Assembly (NCBI RefSeq): GCF_027172205.1
Contig: NC_070604.1
Coordinates: 106,537,851 to 106,601,850 of the forward strand
Direction: 5' to 3'
Length of the DNA stretch: 64,000 bases
From: Podarcis raffonei
Lineage: Eukaryota > Chordata > Lepidosauria > Squamata > Lacertidae
Positions 1 to 10,533 of this stretch are shown in pieces. The notes below the pieces were generated by a model, which made no database searches, was not told the DNA's origin, and saw only the letters and a program-made list of their open reading frames with translations. Numbering within the stretch: the stretch's first letter is position 1; every line of letters begins with the position of its first letter. A program made the translations under genes and the position numbers.

Positions 1-402
1 GAAAAGAAACCCTATACATTTTTAACACAGGGCCCTATTTTTCCATTTGCCTGGGCTCTCTCCTTTAAGAGGCTCCGTTGCCGTTTACATTGATTCCCCC
101 CCCCCTTTTTCTTTTACCGTAACACATTCATTCATTAAATCAGGGATGCAGAACTCTCAGGACTGGAGGGCCAACTCTGGAGCTCCAGAACTCTCTCTGT
201 GGCTTTCAGGACTCTGCCTAGGCTACATACCTCTTCTCAGACCACACATCTCACCAGCCCTATGCCGCCAGCCTCCATGAGTGCTTTTGCCTGCCTGTAA
301 GCTGCTCTTGAACTGTGATAATGACTCTTGCTCACCTGGATGGAGAGACAGGTGTGTGGGTACCAAAAACTCTTGACTTCTGCATGGCTGAAATGTGGTC
401 TA

Positions 403-617
403 CGGTGGTACCTCAGGTTAAGAACTTAATTCGTTCTGGAGGTCCGTTCTTAACCTGAAACTGTTCTTAACCTAAGGTACCACTTTAGCTAATGAGGTCT
501 CCCATTGCCGCCGCATGATTTCTGTTCTCATCCTGAAGCAAAATTCTTAACCCGAGGTACTATTTCTGGGTTAGCAGAGTCTGTAACCTGAAGCGTCTGT
601 AACCCGAGGTACCACTG
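403..617 (+). mobile_element. Tigger/pogo-like MITE, copy A
   Basis: A short non-autonomous element is bounded by inverted termini of the form CAGTGGTACCTCGGGTTA and flanked by TA on both sides (401-402, 618-619). The left end here reads CGGTGGTACCTCAGGTTA. Internal text (CTTAATTCGTTC, TTTAGCTAATG, TGAAGCAAAATTCTTAACC) is shared with copies at 27209, 35775 and 62121. TA duplication and the terminus sequence fit the pogo/Tigger branch of Tc1/mariner; this is inference from memory of that family. Confidence 0.75.
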
Positions 618-668
618 TACTGTACAAAAGGTTAAGATTCACAGCTCTGCCCAAGTTTTGCCTCTGGT

Positions 669-1130
669 CAATGTTAGAAACTCAAGATATATAAGCTAAT
701 CACCACTGAATGGCACCTTAAACCTAGGTTGCAGTCACCACAACGGAATGTCTAGGCCAGGGTTAGAAACTGGGATAGAAAAGCTAGGAGCCAAATGGCT
801 TCTGGGACTTGGGCTATGAGCGCCATTGTGGGGGACACAATACTTTATTTATTATTTTGATAAGCATGTTTACAATAGCAATATTGGTACCATACTTCAG
901 TTTTCAAAACACTCTACTCTTTAATCCAAACTCTTCTTAATTGTTAAATTCTTTAACATATTGTCTCTCCTTAACATATACTTCGAGGCTTCAAAGCACA
1001 AACATTGAGTGTCAGCCAGGCACAAAAAATTGCACCCAGACTTTTTGAGGTGATCGCAAACAGAGAATCTTTAGGTGCAAAATGCACCTGGCGCCCTGCT
1101 AATTTTGAACCCTGGTCTAGGCACCTTTTT
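669..1130 (+). mobile_element. hAT-like MITE (5' part), interrupted by another copy of the same family
   Basis: The left 88 bases (669-757) align with the left end of the complete relative at 18859-19247, sharing TTAGAAACT, AATGGCACCTTAAA, CTAGGTT, ACAACG and AATGTCTA. The match resumes for a few bases after the inserted element (1115-1130) and is then lost in a LINE tail, so the right end is missing or too diverged to see. Confidence 0.65.
758..1114 (+). mobile_element. hAT-like MITE nested inside a sister copy
   Basis: The termini are CAGGGTTAGAAACT on the left and the inverse, GTTTCAAAA-type TTTTGAACCCTG, on the right. The 8-bp flank GTCTAGGC is repeated exactly at 750-757 and 1115-1122, as expected for hAT insertion. 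The length is 357 bp. No transposase frame is present. Confidence 0.8.
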
Positions 1131-1134
1131 TGCA

Positions 1135-1330
1135 ATTTAATTTATTATTGCTATTCATTTCTATACAGCTTTATTTTTTTAAGAAAAAAATACCAAAGCT
1201 GTTTACAGCACATTAAAACACAAAATAAAATCCAGAATAAAGCAAGTTCAAGCTTCAAGGAATATATTTCAGATCCTTCTCTAAGGGACATTTTGCTTTC
1301 CCCATATTTATTTACCTACTTAATTCATAT
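1135..1330 (-). mobile_element. L2/CR1-group LINE 3' tail fragment
   Basis: The sequence has the general form of lizard LINE tails read in reverse: a TTTATTATT-like start, then TACAGCTTTATTTTTTTAAG, then a GTTTACAGCACATTAAAACA motif. It is diverged and carries no ORF. Boundaries are approximate. Confidence 0.45.
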
Positions 1331-1362
1331 AGCTGCCCCATAGCAGAAGGACTTTAGGAAGC

Positions 1363-1714
1363 CAGAGTGGTATAGCGCTTAGAGCAGGCACCCCCAAACT
1401 CGGTCCTCCAGATGTTTTGGGACTACAATTCCCATCATCCCTGACCACTGGTCCTGCTAGCTAGGGATCATGGGAGTTGTAGTCCCAAAACATCTGGAGG
1501 GCTGAGTTTGCGGGTGCCTGGCTTAGAGTGTCGGACTAGGAGCTGGGACATCGGGGCTCAAATCCCCAGGGAAGCTCACTGGCTGACCTTGGGCCAGTCA
1601 CAGCCTCTTAACCTACCTCACAGGGTCATTGTAAAGATTATCTGAGGAGGGGGTGAACCATGCACTCCTGAGGAAAAGATGGGATATAAATGCAATAAAT
1701 AAGCTCTTCTGCTT
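1363..1714 (+). mobile_element. tRNA-derived SINE, interrupted by a hAT-like MITE
   Basis: The outer parts read GGTATAGCGCTTAGAG then TGTCGGACTAGGAGCTGGG and GGGCTCAAATCCCC, a degenerate tRNA-like head with a B-box-like word, followed by GGGCCAGTCACAGCCTCTTAACC and ending near AATGCAATAAATAAG. Related copies are at 17777 and (reverse) 25500 and 31869. The MITE at 1385-1520 splits it in the head. Confidence 0.65.
1385..1520. mobile_element. Palindromic hAT-like MITE, family P, copy 1
   Basis: A 136-bp element is almost a perfect inverted repeat: CAGGCACCCCCAAACTC...GAGTTTGCGGGTGCCTG, with the core TTTTGGGACTACAATTCCCA mirrored by TGGGAGTTGTAGTCCCAAAA. The flanking 8-mer GCTTAGAG is repeated exactly (1377-1384 and 1521-1528). 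The 8-bp duplication and CAGG...CCTG ends indicate hAT. Confidence 0.85.
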
Positions 1715-2704
1715 ACTTTCTGAAGAAAACAGGAGGGGCCAGTCAGATGGAGGTGTCTGTTGCCAACCTGACATTCAGAGACCTCCACATGGTCACAACT
1801 GGACCTGTGCCAGTCGCAAAATGCACTAATACTGCCTCTGGCCATGCCCATCGCGGGCATATGACCCATGGGAATGCAATCTGCCCCCCCCCCCCGAGAC
1901 TGAGAAAGGTTCCCCAGCTCCACATTAAATGAAAAATGTTTTTAAAAATAAAAATAAAAAATGCAGGCAAGGCTGACACCCTCACAGAATCCCAAAAAAG
2001 ACCAGTGTCTGCCCTTCACTAAGGACTAGCTCACACATGCATGTTCACTGCTCCTTATCTACAGCAGCAAGCCGCCACTTGATGCACATGTGAATGAGCC
2101 ATCACAGATCAAATGCCTGCCTCCAGGCAGAACTGCCGTATCATCCAATGTCAGTTCAGAACCACGGCACTTCCAAATGGAGACAGCTTGCTCATTCTGC
2201 TGAGAGCCACCGAGCTTAGAAGGCGGGGGACTAGTGCCATGAGTGACTCAGCCCTGGGTGTGTTTGAATTCATGCTTGCTGCTCGTTAATAAGTGCCCTG
2301 TTATCTTAAGAGGATAATTTCACATTTGCAGAGGGTGGGTCACCTCAACAGTATAATGAAGTGGATGAAGCAGCAGACCGGTCGCAGAAGAGTTTTGCAC
2401 GGAAAATGTCAAACCTTTCTCCGTTTGCTCTGGGCACAGCCACCTGGCAGAACTCTGGGTGCAAATCCGAAAGAAGACAAAATCTAGGCAAGGCTTTCTC
2501 ATACAAAACAGGCTGAAATGGTGGACTGGTGGGTTGCGAATACTGCATTGTGAATGCAGTAGCCAGACACATGGGCTTGAGCTGAACATCTGGCCAAACT
2601 GCATGACACCAAATTGCAAAATCTGGACTCCACGATTCTTTGCATCTTACCGTAACCTCACTAACAAAAAGCCTGAAATGCAAAGTCCTTTGCTGCCTTC
2701 GCTG

Positions 2705-2905
2705 TGTTAAGATCTTCCTTTTCACCGGTCTCTTTCCCACCCCACCTTTTGGGCCTTCATCCGCTGTTCTTTTCGAAACCTGCTTTTATCTCCTTGAGCC
2801 GAACTCTCTTTGGGTTTACTCTCCCAAAGAGCTAATTAGGAGTCTCTCCATGCTGATCCGCCCCAAAGCCAGTGAGAGGAAAGCAACAAAAGGATTGGTA
2901 AGCTA
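2705..2905. repeat. Unclassified repeat U, copy 1
   Basis: This block shares a series of words with 6375-6595: CTTCATCC, TCTTTT, AACCTGCTTTTA, then after a variable gap GCTGATCC, CAAAGCCA and AAAGCAACAAAGGAT-like text, in the same order and strand. No terminal structure was seen. Its class is unknown. Confidence 0.5.
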
Positions 2906-3497
2906 GTCACAGTGCAGGATTTCAACAGAGAGCTTCCCCCCAGCTTTGAAATCGCCTTCCTCCTGAGGTTCCAATGCCCAAGGCAGAGTAACATTGGGAA
3001 GAGGATTTAAGAAGCGAGCAAAGTATAGATTTGCAGCATAATAATGAATGGAGACGTTAACAATGAGGCTGGGAAGGAGGAGCTGGAGGGGAGGGAGAGT
3101 CCATCGTCCAGACATCAACACAGGGATGATAAAATCCAATGGATCAGAGTTGTTTGCTGAGGACAAGGCCGGGGCTGATCAAGTGCTGCAAGAAGCAGAT
3201 AGGCTCAAAGATACTGGTCAATCCTGACCATGATCAAGTTAACACGCTTTAGGAGAGCTTGCACCGGACGACCAAATGCATTTCTGGAACGATGGTGATT
3301 CACTGTGCTCTGGAATGTAAAGTATTGTGGCAATATGCACCCTTTGGGAGGAAGGGAGCACTACAAATTGAATGAATGAATTTTATACGGCTATAGCTGC
3401 ACACTTTATTATTTTGTGCAAGCAATGATGCAATTGCCTTTGTACTCAGCGAGATTTTAATTTTTAAAAGGCTACACGAAACTAGATGAGGAATGGC

Positions 3498-3507
3498 TGT
3501 GTGTGTA

Positions 3508-3547
<40 letters not shown>
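3498..3547. repeat. Microsatellite (GT/GC then AC)n
   Basis: GTGTGTATGCGCGCGCG runs into about 17 AC units. There is no coding sense here. A (GA)n run follows at 3664-3684. Confidence 0.95.
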
Positions 3548-3548
<1 letters not shown>

Positions 3549-4673
3549 CCCTCTCTCTCCAGAGCCCTGGCAAATGTGAAAGCAGGAGATTAAACTGGAG
3601 CTGGTATAAACAAATATATCAAAGGGGAGGGGAGGATTCTGCAGGACACCTAGAAACAGGAGAGACAGAGAGAGAGAGAGAGAGGAAAAAATAACTCAAA
3701 GTGAAGCAGAACCCCATTCCTAAATGCTGCCCTCGTTTTGCCAACACAGGCTAAGTTAGCAAGGCTGGCAGAACTTCCCCCTGGATTCACTCCAAGTTCG
3801 TTTCTCGCCTCCCAAATCCAACCCTTAGCAGGTTAATTCAAAACGTTTCAAAAATGGCATTTTAAAAAAAGGCTCAAAGAACAGGAAGCTCTCCTTACAG
3901 GTTTGTGTAGCCCCTCTTTCCCCTCAACGGGGGAGGAGGAAAACCATTTTTAAGGTCTACGCGATGTGGGGAGGGGAGAGAGAAAGGCTGTGGATGGCAG
4001 CTATAGGAAATGGGGGAGGCATCCCCTGGACGGGGGGGGGGGGGGAGAAGTACTGTGGGAAGCAAACTGGACCAAACAATGCTCTCCAAAAGACATTTGG
4101 AAATGGATGGCCCTTTTTCTGCTGCCCAGCCCTCGCTCCCCACTTCTCTTACAAGGGCCATGGGGCGCCTTGCCAGCCCCCACCCCACCCCCGCTGCCTG
4201 CTGAATATTAACAGGATCTCACCACAGCCAGTTCATTATAAGTCTGAAGAGGCCCTGTGCCACTTTTCAGCTCATCCTTCCCCAGAATCTTGAATAGAGT
4301 ATATTAAAAAGAGGGAGAGAGAGAGAAAGGTTGTATCAGCCTGTCAGTTGGGAGTGTTTTTTAAAGAAAAGAAGAATACACGCGCAAACGAACCTCAACA
4401 AAACCTCCACAAAATATAATGACTAATATGAGCCCCCCTGGAAGATTTCTGGTTTAGAAGCACCTGGCGACAGCAGAATAAGCAGAAACAGCCTCTTATT
4501 GTTTTGCCCAGAGGAGATCAGAAGATTTAAAAGGCAACAAGCAGCCTTATTGGAAGTTCCTGCAACTGAATTGCTGTGCTTTCGTCAGAAACGTGCTTGC
4601 ACAGAGTTTGCTGGCTTAAAAAACAAGCACACTGTCCCACCCAATTTTTGAGGACAAGAAGAAATAAAAGAGA

Positions 4674-4697
4674 GTCTCTCTCTCTCTCTCTCTCTCT
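4674..4697. repeat. Microsatellite (TC)n
   Basis: About twelve TC units lie in PPP2R5D intron 2. Confidence 0.95.
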
Positions 4698-4921
4698 GGA
4701 CTTAAACTATATGTGATGCTTGCTGCTGCATATTTTTTTTAAGCCACTAATAGCAGGCAACAAGGAGGGATGATTTTCATCAGGACCTTTCCTTCCCTGC
4801 CGAAATTTCCCATAAAAATCGCCTCCCACGGCTGCTACCATCAGCATGGAAGGAAACGTGTTTTTTTGGCACCAGTGGAACGTAAGAAGACTCCCCACTG
4901 GAAAAGACCAATGGACCAGCT

Positions 4922-5056
4922 CAGGCATCCCCAGCCTTCGGCCCTCCAGATGTTCTGGACTACAATTCCCATCATCCCTGACCACTGGTCCTGTTAGCTA
5001 GGGATCATGGGAGCTGGAGGTCAAAACATCTGGAGGGCCGCAGGTTGGGCTGCCTG
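4922..5056. mobile_element. Palindromic hAT-like MITE, family P, copy 2
   Basis: The 135-bp inverted-repeat element starts CAGGCATCCCC and ends GGGCTGCCTG. The flanking 8-mers are GACCAGCT (4914-4921) and GCCCAGCT (5057-5064), one mismatch. The surrounding sequence (about 4900-5190) resembles the interspersed repeat R listed at 7680 and 44850. Confidence 0.8.
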
Positions 5057-5575
5057 GCCCAGCTGGTCCAATGACCTGTTCTCTCAGAGGCCAACCAGAT
5101 GGCTATGGGAAGTCCGAAAGCAGGACCTTAGCACAACAACACTCTCTCCCCACTTGCAATTCCCACAACTAGCATTCAAAGAAGCATTGCCTTCCAAAAG
5201 TGGGGACACAACCTGGTCATGGGGGCTAGTAGCCATTGAGAAGCCCTATCCTCCATGAATGGGAGCTTCCCTCTTGCGGTTAATAGCAGTCGGAGGGGGA
5301 GAAGGCGGCCAAGAAGAAAGGTTTAACCTCTTCCCACGCACTGTTGTTCTGATGAAAATTCCTATCTCTGCCAAGCGGCTGCTTTTTTAAAATAAAGAGG
5401 GAGCAGCGAGTGCCGAATTTAGCATCACATCCAGTTTGGGCCTTCTGTTCCAACTCTGAAAATGACAAAGCAATAAACACTTGAAACTCAAAAAGAGTTC
5501 AAAATATCTCTTTTTAGGATTTCTTTCTCACGTTACAATTTAGCATCCCAAGGTAAGTTGTCGGAAGGAAGCAGC

Positions 5576-5657
5576 TGGGGTTGGCAAAGGTATCCCTGCA
5601 TTGCAGGGGGTTGAGCTAGATGGCCTTTGGGGTCCCTTCCAATTCTATGATTCTATG
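5576..5657 (+). mobile_element. CR1-tailed SINE, 3' fragment
   Basis: CCTGCATTGCAGGGGGTTG, then CTAGATGGCCTTTGGGGTCC and the end ATTCTATGATTCTATG. The octamer repeat at the end is the 3' signature of CR1 LINEs and of SINEs that borrow it. A fuller copy is at 45289. Confidence 0.75.
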
Positions 5658-6039
5658 AAAAGTAGCTACAGTAGAATTGCAGGATAAAAGACTGCTCTTT
5701 TTGTCAGGGTCTTATAAGTGAACAGGTTTGCAGAATCCTTCATTCCTCTTTATGTGGGAAGGAACTGCTGTGGCCATTCCTACTCCTGGCTAGTGGGATG
5801 GAAGAACCACAGCTTTTTAACAGAAAGCTAGAGCTAAGGTAAAGAATCAGATGCCCCACGCAATGCATCTTTTGCTTGACATCTTAGATTGCAGAAGCGA
5901 TCAAATACCTGAATGATCCCTGCTTCCATATAAAAACTAGCACACATGTAAAAACTGCACTGTGGACAACTACAAGGCTTGACCATTCAGTAAAGTTGGG
6001 TATCTCTTTGTTCTTCTGGCAAAGAGTGCTCTCTCTTTT

Positions 6040-6300
6040 AATTTACCTACATATTTATAATCCACACTTTTATATATGTAAAAAATCAAGACAATAGTAC
6101 AATGCATGAAAATAAAATCAGCATAAAAACATTAATAAATACTGATTGGCTAAAAAAGAGAATTCATGTTGCAAAGGCCTGTCTAAACAGAAGAAATCTG
6201 GATGGAAGGGTGGTTCCTGCCAAACCTCTACTGGCAGTGAGTTCCACAGGACAGGGCCTGCCACGCTTAAGGCTCAGTCCCTTTTCACACTTTACATCTA
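6040..6300 (-). mobile_element. Diverged L2/CR1-group LINE 3' end
   Basis: Reverse-oriented text such as AAACATTAATAAATAC, AAGGCCTGTCTAAACAGAAG and GTGAGTTCCACAGGACAGGG matches the usual order of lizard LINE 3' ends. No frame is left. Confidence 0.45.
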
Positions 6301-6374
6301 AACAAAATCTCTTATTTCTGAGGTCCCAGCATTGCAAGACTTGGGTCTTGAAATTGCCTTTGCCATGTTGATGT

Positions 6375-6595
6375 TTGCTCTTTCAATGTTCTCTCTCACA
6401 CCCCTCTCGGGTCTTCATCCACCACTCTTTTTTAGACCTGCTTTTAAAATGTGTGTGTGTTTGTGTGTGTTCTTGTTTCCACTGTGTGAGATTCTCTTCA
6501 GTTGTGCTTGCCCTGGAAATGAATAGAGAGCTTTCCTAGTGCTGATCCACTCAAAAGCCACTAAAAGGAAACCAACAAAGGATCTGGGCAACATA
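6375..6595. repeat. Unclassified repeat U, copy 2
   Basis: This is the partner of 2705-2905. It contains a (TG)n run in the middle that the other copy lacks. Confidence 0.5.
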
Positions 6596-6729
6596 GCATG
6601 TCTAGGCTAGAATCCATCTCCCTGACCTGCTAGCATCTTGAAAGCACAGGAGCTGCTCTGTTTCGTTTTACTGAAAGGCAGGGAGCATCCAAGCATTTAG
6701 AGCGATGTGGTTCAGCAACGGGCACCTCC

Positions 6730-6895
6730 GGGCTGTAGCTCAGCCAATGAGCATCTGCTCTGGATGAACAAGGCTCCAGGTTTAATCCCTGGCATCTCAA
6801 GGTAAGGGCTGTGAGAGATTCCCAGAAAGATGCTGCCAGTCAGCTAGATGGACCAATGGTCTGACTTGGCATTGAGGCAGCATCCTAAGCAGCCT
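6730..6895 (+). mobile_element. tRNA-derived SINE
   Basis: GGGCTGTAGCTCAGCCAATG (A-box-like) is followed by CAGGTTTAATCCCTGGC (B-box-like), then GATGCTGCCAGTCAGCTAGATGG-type body text. A reverse relative lies at 38171-38333 in PEX6 intron 8. Confidence 0.75.
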
Positions 6896-7155
6896 TGGTG
6901 CCCTCTGCTTTGTCATTTCCAGGAATGACTCTTAAGTCTGCTCACTGTTCCTTCAACCTGCTCATGCTCTTTCTGAAGCCGGGAGAACAAGCAGCTGCAA
7001 TGCAATTACCCCTCCGTGCGCTCTGAGCAACAACTGTGCTTCAGACTAAGGGGCAGGTTTCATTTCCTCAAGCATCAAGGCCACACTGCAAGGCACCCAC
7101 TGCTGCATGGGCAACTTTAAGAGGACTGGGCAAATTGACAGAGGGTAAGGCTATT

Positions 7156-7653
7156 AGAGATAGATGCCTGTGGCAATCACCTTACCAACAAAGGTCCGTA
7201 TAGTTAAAGCCATGGTTTTCCCAGTAGTGATGTATGGAAGTGAGAGCTGGGCCATAAAGAAGGCTGATCGCCGAAGAATTGATGCTTTTGAATTATGGTG
7301 CTGGAGGAGACTCTTGAGAGTCCCATGGACTGCAAGAAGATCAAACCTATCCATTCTGAGGGATATCAGCCCTGAGTGCTCACTGGAAGGACAGATCCTG
7401 AAGCTGAGGCTCCAATACTTTGGCCACCTCATGAGAAGAGAAGACTCCCTGGAAAAGACCCTGATGTTGGGAAGATGGAGGGCACAAGGAGAAGGGGACG
7501 ACAGAGGACGAGATGGTTGGACAGTGTTCTCAAAGCTACCAGCATGAGTTTGACCAAACTGCGGGAGGTAGTGGAAGACAGGAGTGCCTGGTGTGCTCTG
7601 GTCCATGGGGTCACAAAGAGTCGGATACAACTAAACGACTAAACAACGAAAAG
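7156..7653 (+). mobile_element. BovB (RTE-clade) LINE, 5'-truncated 3' end
   Basis: The 498-bp block encodes the familiar C-terminal stretch of the BovB reverse transcriptase protein: YGSESWAIKKADRRRIDAFE, then WRRLLRVPWTARRSN, LEGQILKLRLQYFGHLMRRE, GRQRTRW and, after a shift of frame, VHGVTKSR. It ends AGTCGGATACAACTAAACGA. It is flanked by a 26-bp target-site duplication (7130-7155 and 7654-7679) with two mismatches, beginning GCAAA and ending AGGCTATT. The reading frame is broken once near 7480, so this is a dead 5'-truncated insertion. BovB moved horizontally between squamates and ruminants, which is established knowledge. Confidence 0.92.
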
Positions 7654-7679
7654 GCAAACTGACGGAGGGTAAGGCTATT

Positions 7680-7850
7680 GGTGGCTAGAGACAGCATGTC
7701 CCTGTATACCAGCTACTGGAAGGGAGAGCACTGTTGCACTTATATCCTGTATGTGGGATTTCCACAGGCATCTGACTGGGCACACTGAGGATTGCATGCC
7801 TAGATAGGCCACTGACCTGGCCAGCAGGGCTCTTCTAATGTAGACTTCTG
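7680..7850 (+). repeat. Interspersed repeat R, copy 1
   Basis: Text of the form ACCAGCTACTGGAAGGGAGAG, GTTGCACTTATATCCTG, CACAGGCATCTGACTGG, CCAGCAGGGCTCTTCTAATG recurs at 27550-27680, 44850-45002 and, reversed, at 54960-55150, with shorter pieces near 5090 and 37775. I recognise it as a common lizard repeat but cannot assign a class. Confidence 0.6.
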
Positions 7851-8169
7851 AGCAGCCCTTGACACTGGGGCCCGCCCCCCAAGTGTTTGAAATTCATTGC
7901 CATATGGAGAGGTAATTTTATTAGTGTTGCTGGAAAAAGAACTTTGCAGGTTTCTCTATCACCACCTCTGCTTCTCTCTTTGCAAACGGGAGCAGCTCAT
8001 TTCTAATTGTTCCTTCCGGCATCTTTATTAGGGCTGCTAGTTCTCTGCCCTGCAGTGCTGGAGGAAACTTCCCAAAATCACATTGGTGTCTAGCTGCGAG
8101 GAGCTCTCCAAGATGTCAGGCAAATATCCTTCGCACATCACCTGCTACATGAGCCTCTTTTTTTTTAAG

Positions 8170-8244
8170 CTGGGGGTCCTAGGGATTGAACCCGAGGCCG
8201 TCTGGACTCAAAGCATGAGCTCTACCCGTAGAGCTATGGTCCAT
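8170..8244 (-). mobile_element. tRNA-like SINE head fragment
   Basis: On the minus strand it reads CATAGCTCTACGGGTAGAGC then GGGTTCAATCCCTAGGACCC. The B box is good, but no cloverleaf acceptor stem closes, so a SINE head or tRNA relic is likelier than a tRNA gene. Confidence 0.5.
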
Positions 8245-10387
8245 CCACAGTACATGTCAGAACAAACAGAGCTTGATATGATGTTGAGCTTGCAAGTGGG
8301 GAGAACTTCCTCTGCTAAAGTAAAGCTCCAAGAAGGGCAGTGGGTGTGATGCAATGCATCAGAAACACAGAACATGGTACTGGATTCAGGATTAACATGG
8401 TACTGCTTATTCTGCTCCCACAAAAACTCAGTATTCATAAAAAGGAGCGGACAAGCTTCCTGTTCTTGTGGCTGGAAAGGCATGCTTGAAAGTGTGTGGT
8501 TAATGCCTCCTGAAATCTCAGCAGCCGGAGAATTGATAAACAAAGACTTCCTAAGTTTGGTTGGCTAGGCGGGGGAAGAAAAACAGGAGTCCAGTGCCTT
8601 CTTTTTTGTCCATCTCCACTTCCTAACTAGAAAAACCAGGATAAATTAAGTAACACGGAAATGGGGAATAAATTAAACAAGGGAAATTATGCAAGTGTGC
8701 TCATTTTTGCCCTAGCATATGGATATTGCAGAACTGAACTTTTGTTGATGCAGAATTTTAATTTGATTTGTTTGAGCAAAGAGTAAACACGGCCCTGCCC
8801 TGCATGCTGGAAGCAACTACAAGCTAAAGGCCGCTGCTGCAATAATTAGTTTCAATGAGAGAACGTATCAGCTTGCACGCATGATGATTTTCACACCTCA
8901 AATACCTAAATTTATCCTTTGCATGGGGAGTAACTGAAAGACAAATTATTTTGGAGGAGAGAGCTGGAAACCTGCAATCAGTTTTGCCTAAGGAAGACAT
9001 GCCCCGTCAGCCTGTGTAAGCAATAAGTCTGTACTTGCAGGAGATAATGGGTGTGGCATCCATTTGTACGACTAGTGTTGTACCTTTGGCAGCGGCAGAT
9101 CTGACATAGGAGAGGAATTGCAAGGAACATCTTCATGCACATCAGGAATGGAGCAGGGCAGGATTGTTCAGTAGCAACACCAGTCCAGACCTCAGAGAGA
9201 TTCTGGCAAACGAACCATACCAGGACGCTGGTTGTGCATCAGAAGGCATCCGATAAAGAACCAACTCATGACTAAATGTGCATTGCATGAGTTTGGTTAC
9301 GCATGGGTGCAACGGCTGCCATTGAAAGGACTTGCAGATTTACACCTACAAGGCTGGCTTTGAATTGCATGTAGGGCACAGGCCCTTTTCTCTACTTTAA
9401 GCGGGCTTTGATTAGGTCAATAGTTTCAGAGGGCTGCTGTTTCCGCTCTGCTCTGCGACCACAATTCTATCAAGGCGGCATCAAAAAGCAATGCAGACTG
9501 AAAATGTGCCCTGCCCTCTATGGGAGCAAGACAACGGAGTTCTTGGTTTGTGTCCAGATCTCTGCACATTAAAAGCCTGCACACAGACATTATATTTTAG
9601 CATCTGATTGCTCTGCTAACTGCCGGGTTCACCTCTATGTAGATGCACACCCATTAGAAGCAACTAAAGATCATTCTTTGCTAGGGTGTGACTGCTGCCC
9701 AGCTCCAACATAGCAGGAATAGAGGACAGCTTCTGAGCTTCTCCGGCCCATTTGCTATTCTAATTATTTTCAGCCCAAAGAACATCTTGCTAATGGATGC
9801 AAGCTGCTGAACAGTTTGCAGGTTTTCTTCCATGCCTTCCCCAATGCGGAGGAAGAACGGGATAAATCCTAAATAGGGAAAAATAGGGATTCCTGACCCA
9901 CATGACTTTGCCATGAGCTTTAGTGCTAGGCCCCTAAACAGTTAAGTTAGGGCAACCTAGGAAATCTGGAATATTTTTCCCCAGCCCTACTCAAGAGGGT
10001 AAAAGCTGACACCCCCAATTCTTTCATGCCAACTGCTGGGGCATAGCAACAGCTTCTCAGCCGAAATTAACGGAAAGCCTCAAGTTAGTTTTACACTTGC
10101 TTCCAGGATCCTCACAATTGCTTAGCACATTCTTAGGTGTCACACACTCACAACTATGCTTTCAGAAACTGCATCGGCATTGTTTTTTTAGCAGGCTGTG
10201 TGAAAACTAGAGCTGTTGTTTCATTGAGTAGTAATAGCCATGCTAGAGCAACAGAACATTATTTACTGATAGTTTGAAAGAACTCCAGCCATCGTCATTA
10301 GCAACTTTTAATCAATGCCACAAGGGTAGCTGTATTCTGGTGCAACAAAAAATATGACAAGAGTGCCTGGTGGCATCTAAAAAGAGT

Positions 10388-10490
10388 ATGGCTGCAATCC
10401 TAACCATGTCTACTCAGAAGTAAATCTCAATTAATTCAATGGGGCTTACTCCCAGATAAGTGGGGTCTGTATGATAGCCTAAAATATTTT
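10388..10490. repeat. Short palindromic interspersed repeat (TACTCAGAAGTAA family)
   Basis: GGCTGCAATCCTAACCATGT, CTACTCAGAAGTAA, CAATGGGGCTTACTCCCAGA: an imperfect inverted repeat of about 100 bp. Diverged relatives are at 22900-22995 and 23425-23520. Confidence 0.6.
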
Positions 10491-10533
10491 CAGCAGCCTG
10501 ACCTCACTTTCTCATTTTATTCCCTCTGTCTTC

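Noticed and set aside
3498-3547. Z-DNA/regulatory claim for the GC/AC alternating tract
   Set aside because: The run is an ordinary microsatellite; nothing nearby supports a function.
7164-7547. 127-codon frame as a possible host gene
   Set aside because: It is the C-terminal BovB reverse transcriptase text, bounded by a target duplication.
8170-8244. tRNA gene on the minus strand
   Set aside because: A good B box but no closing acceptor stem; part of the tRNA-derived SINE background.
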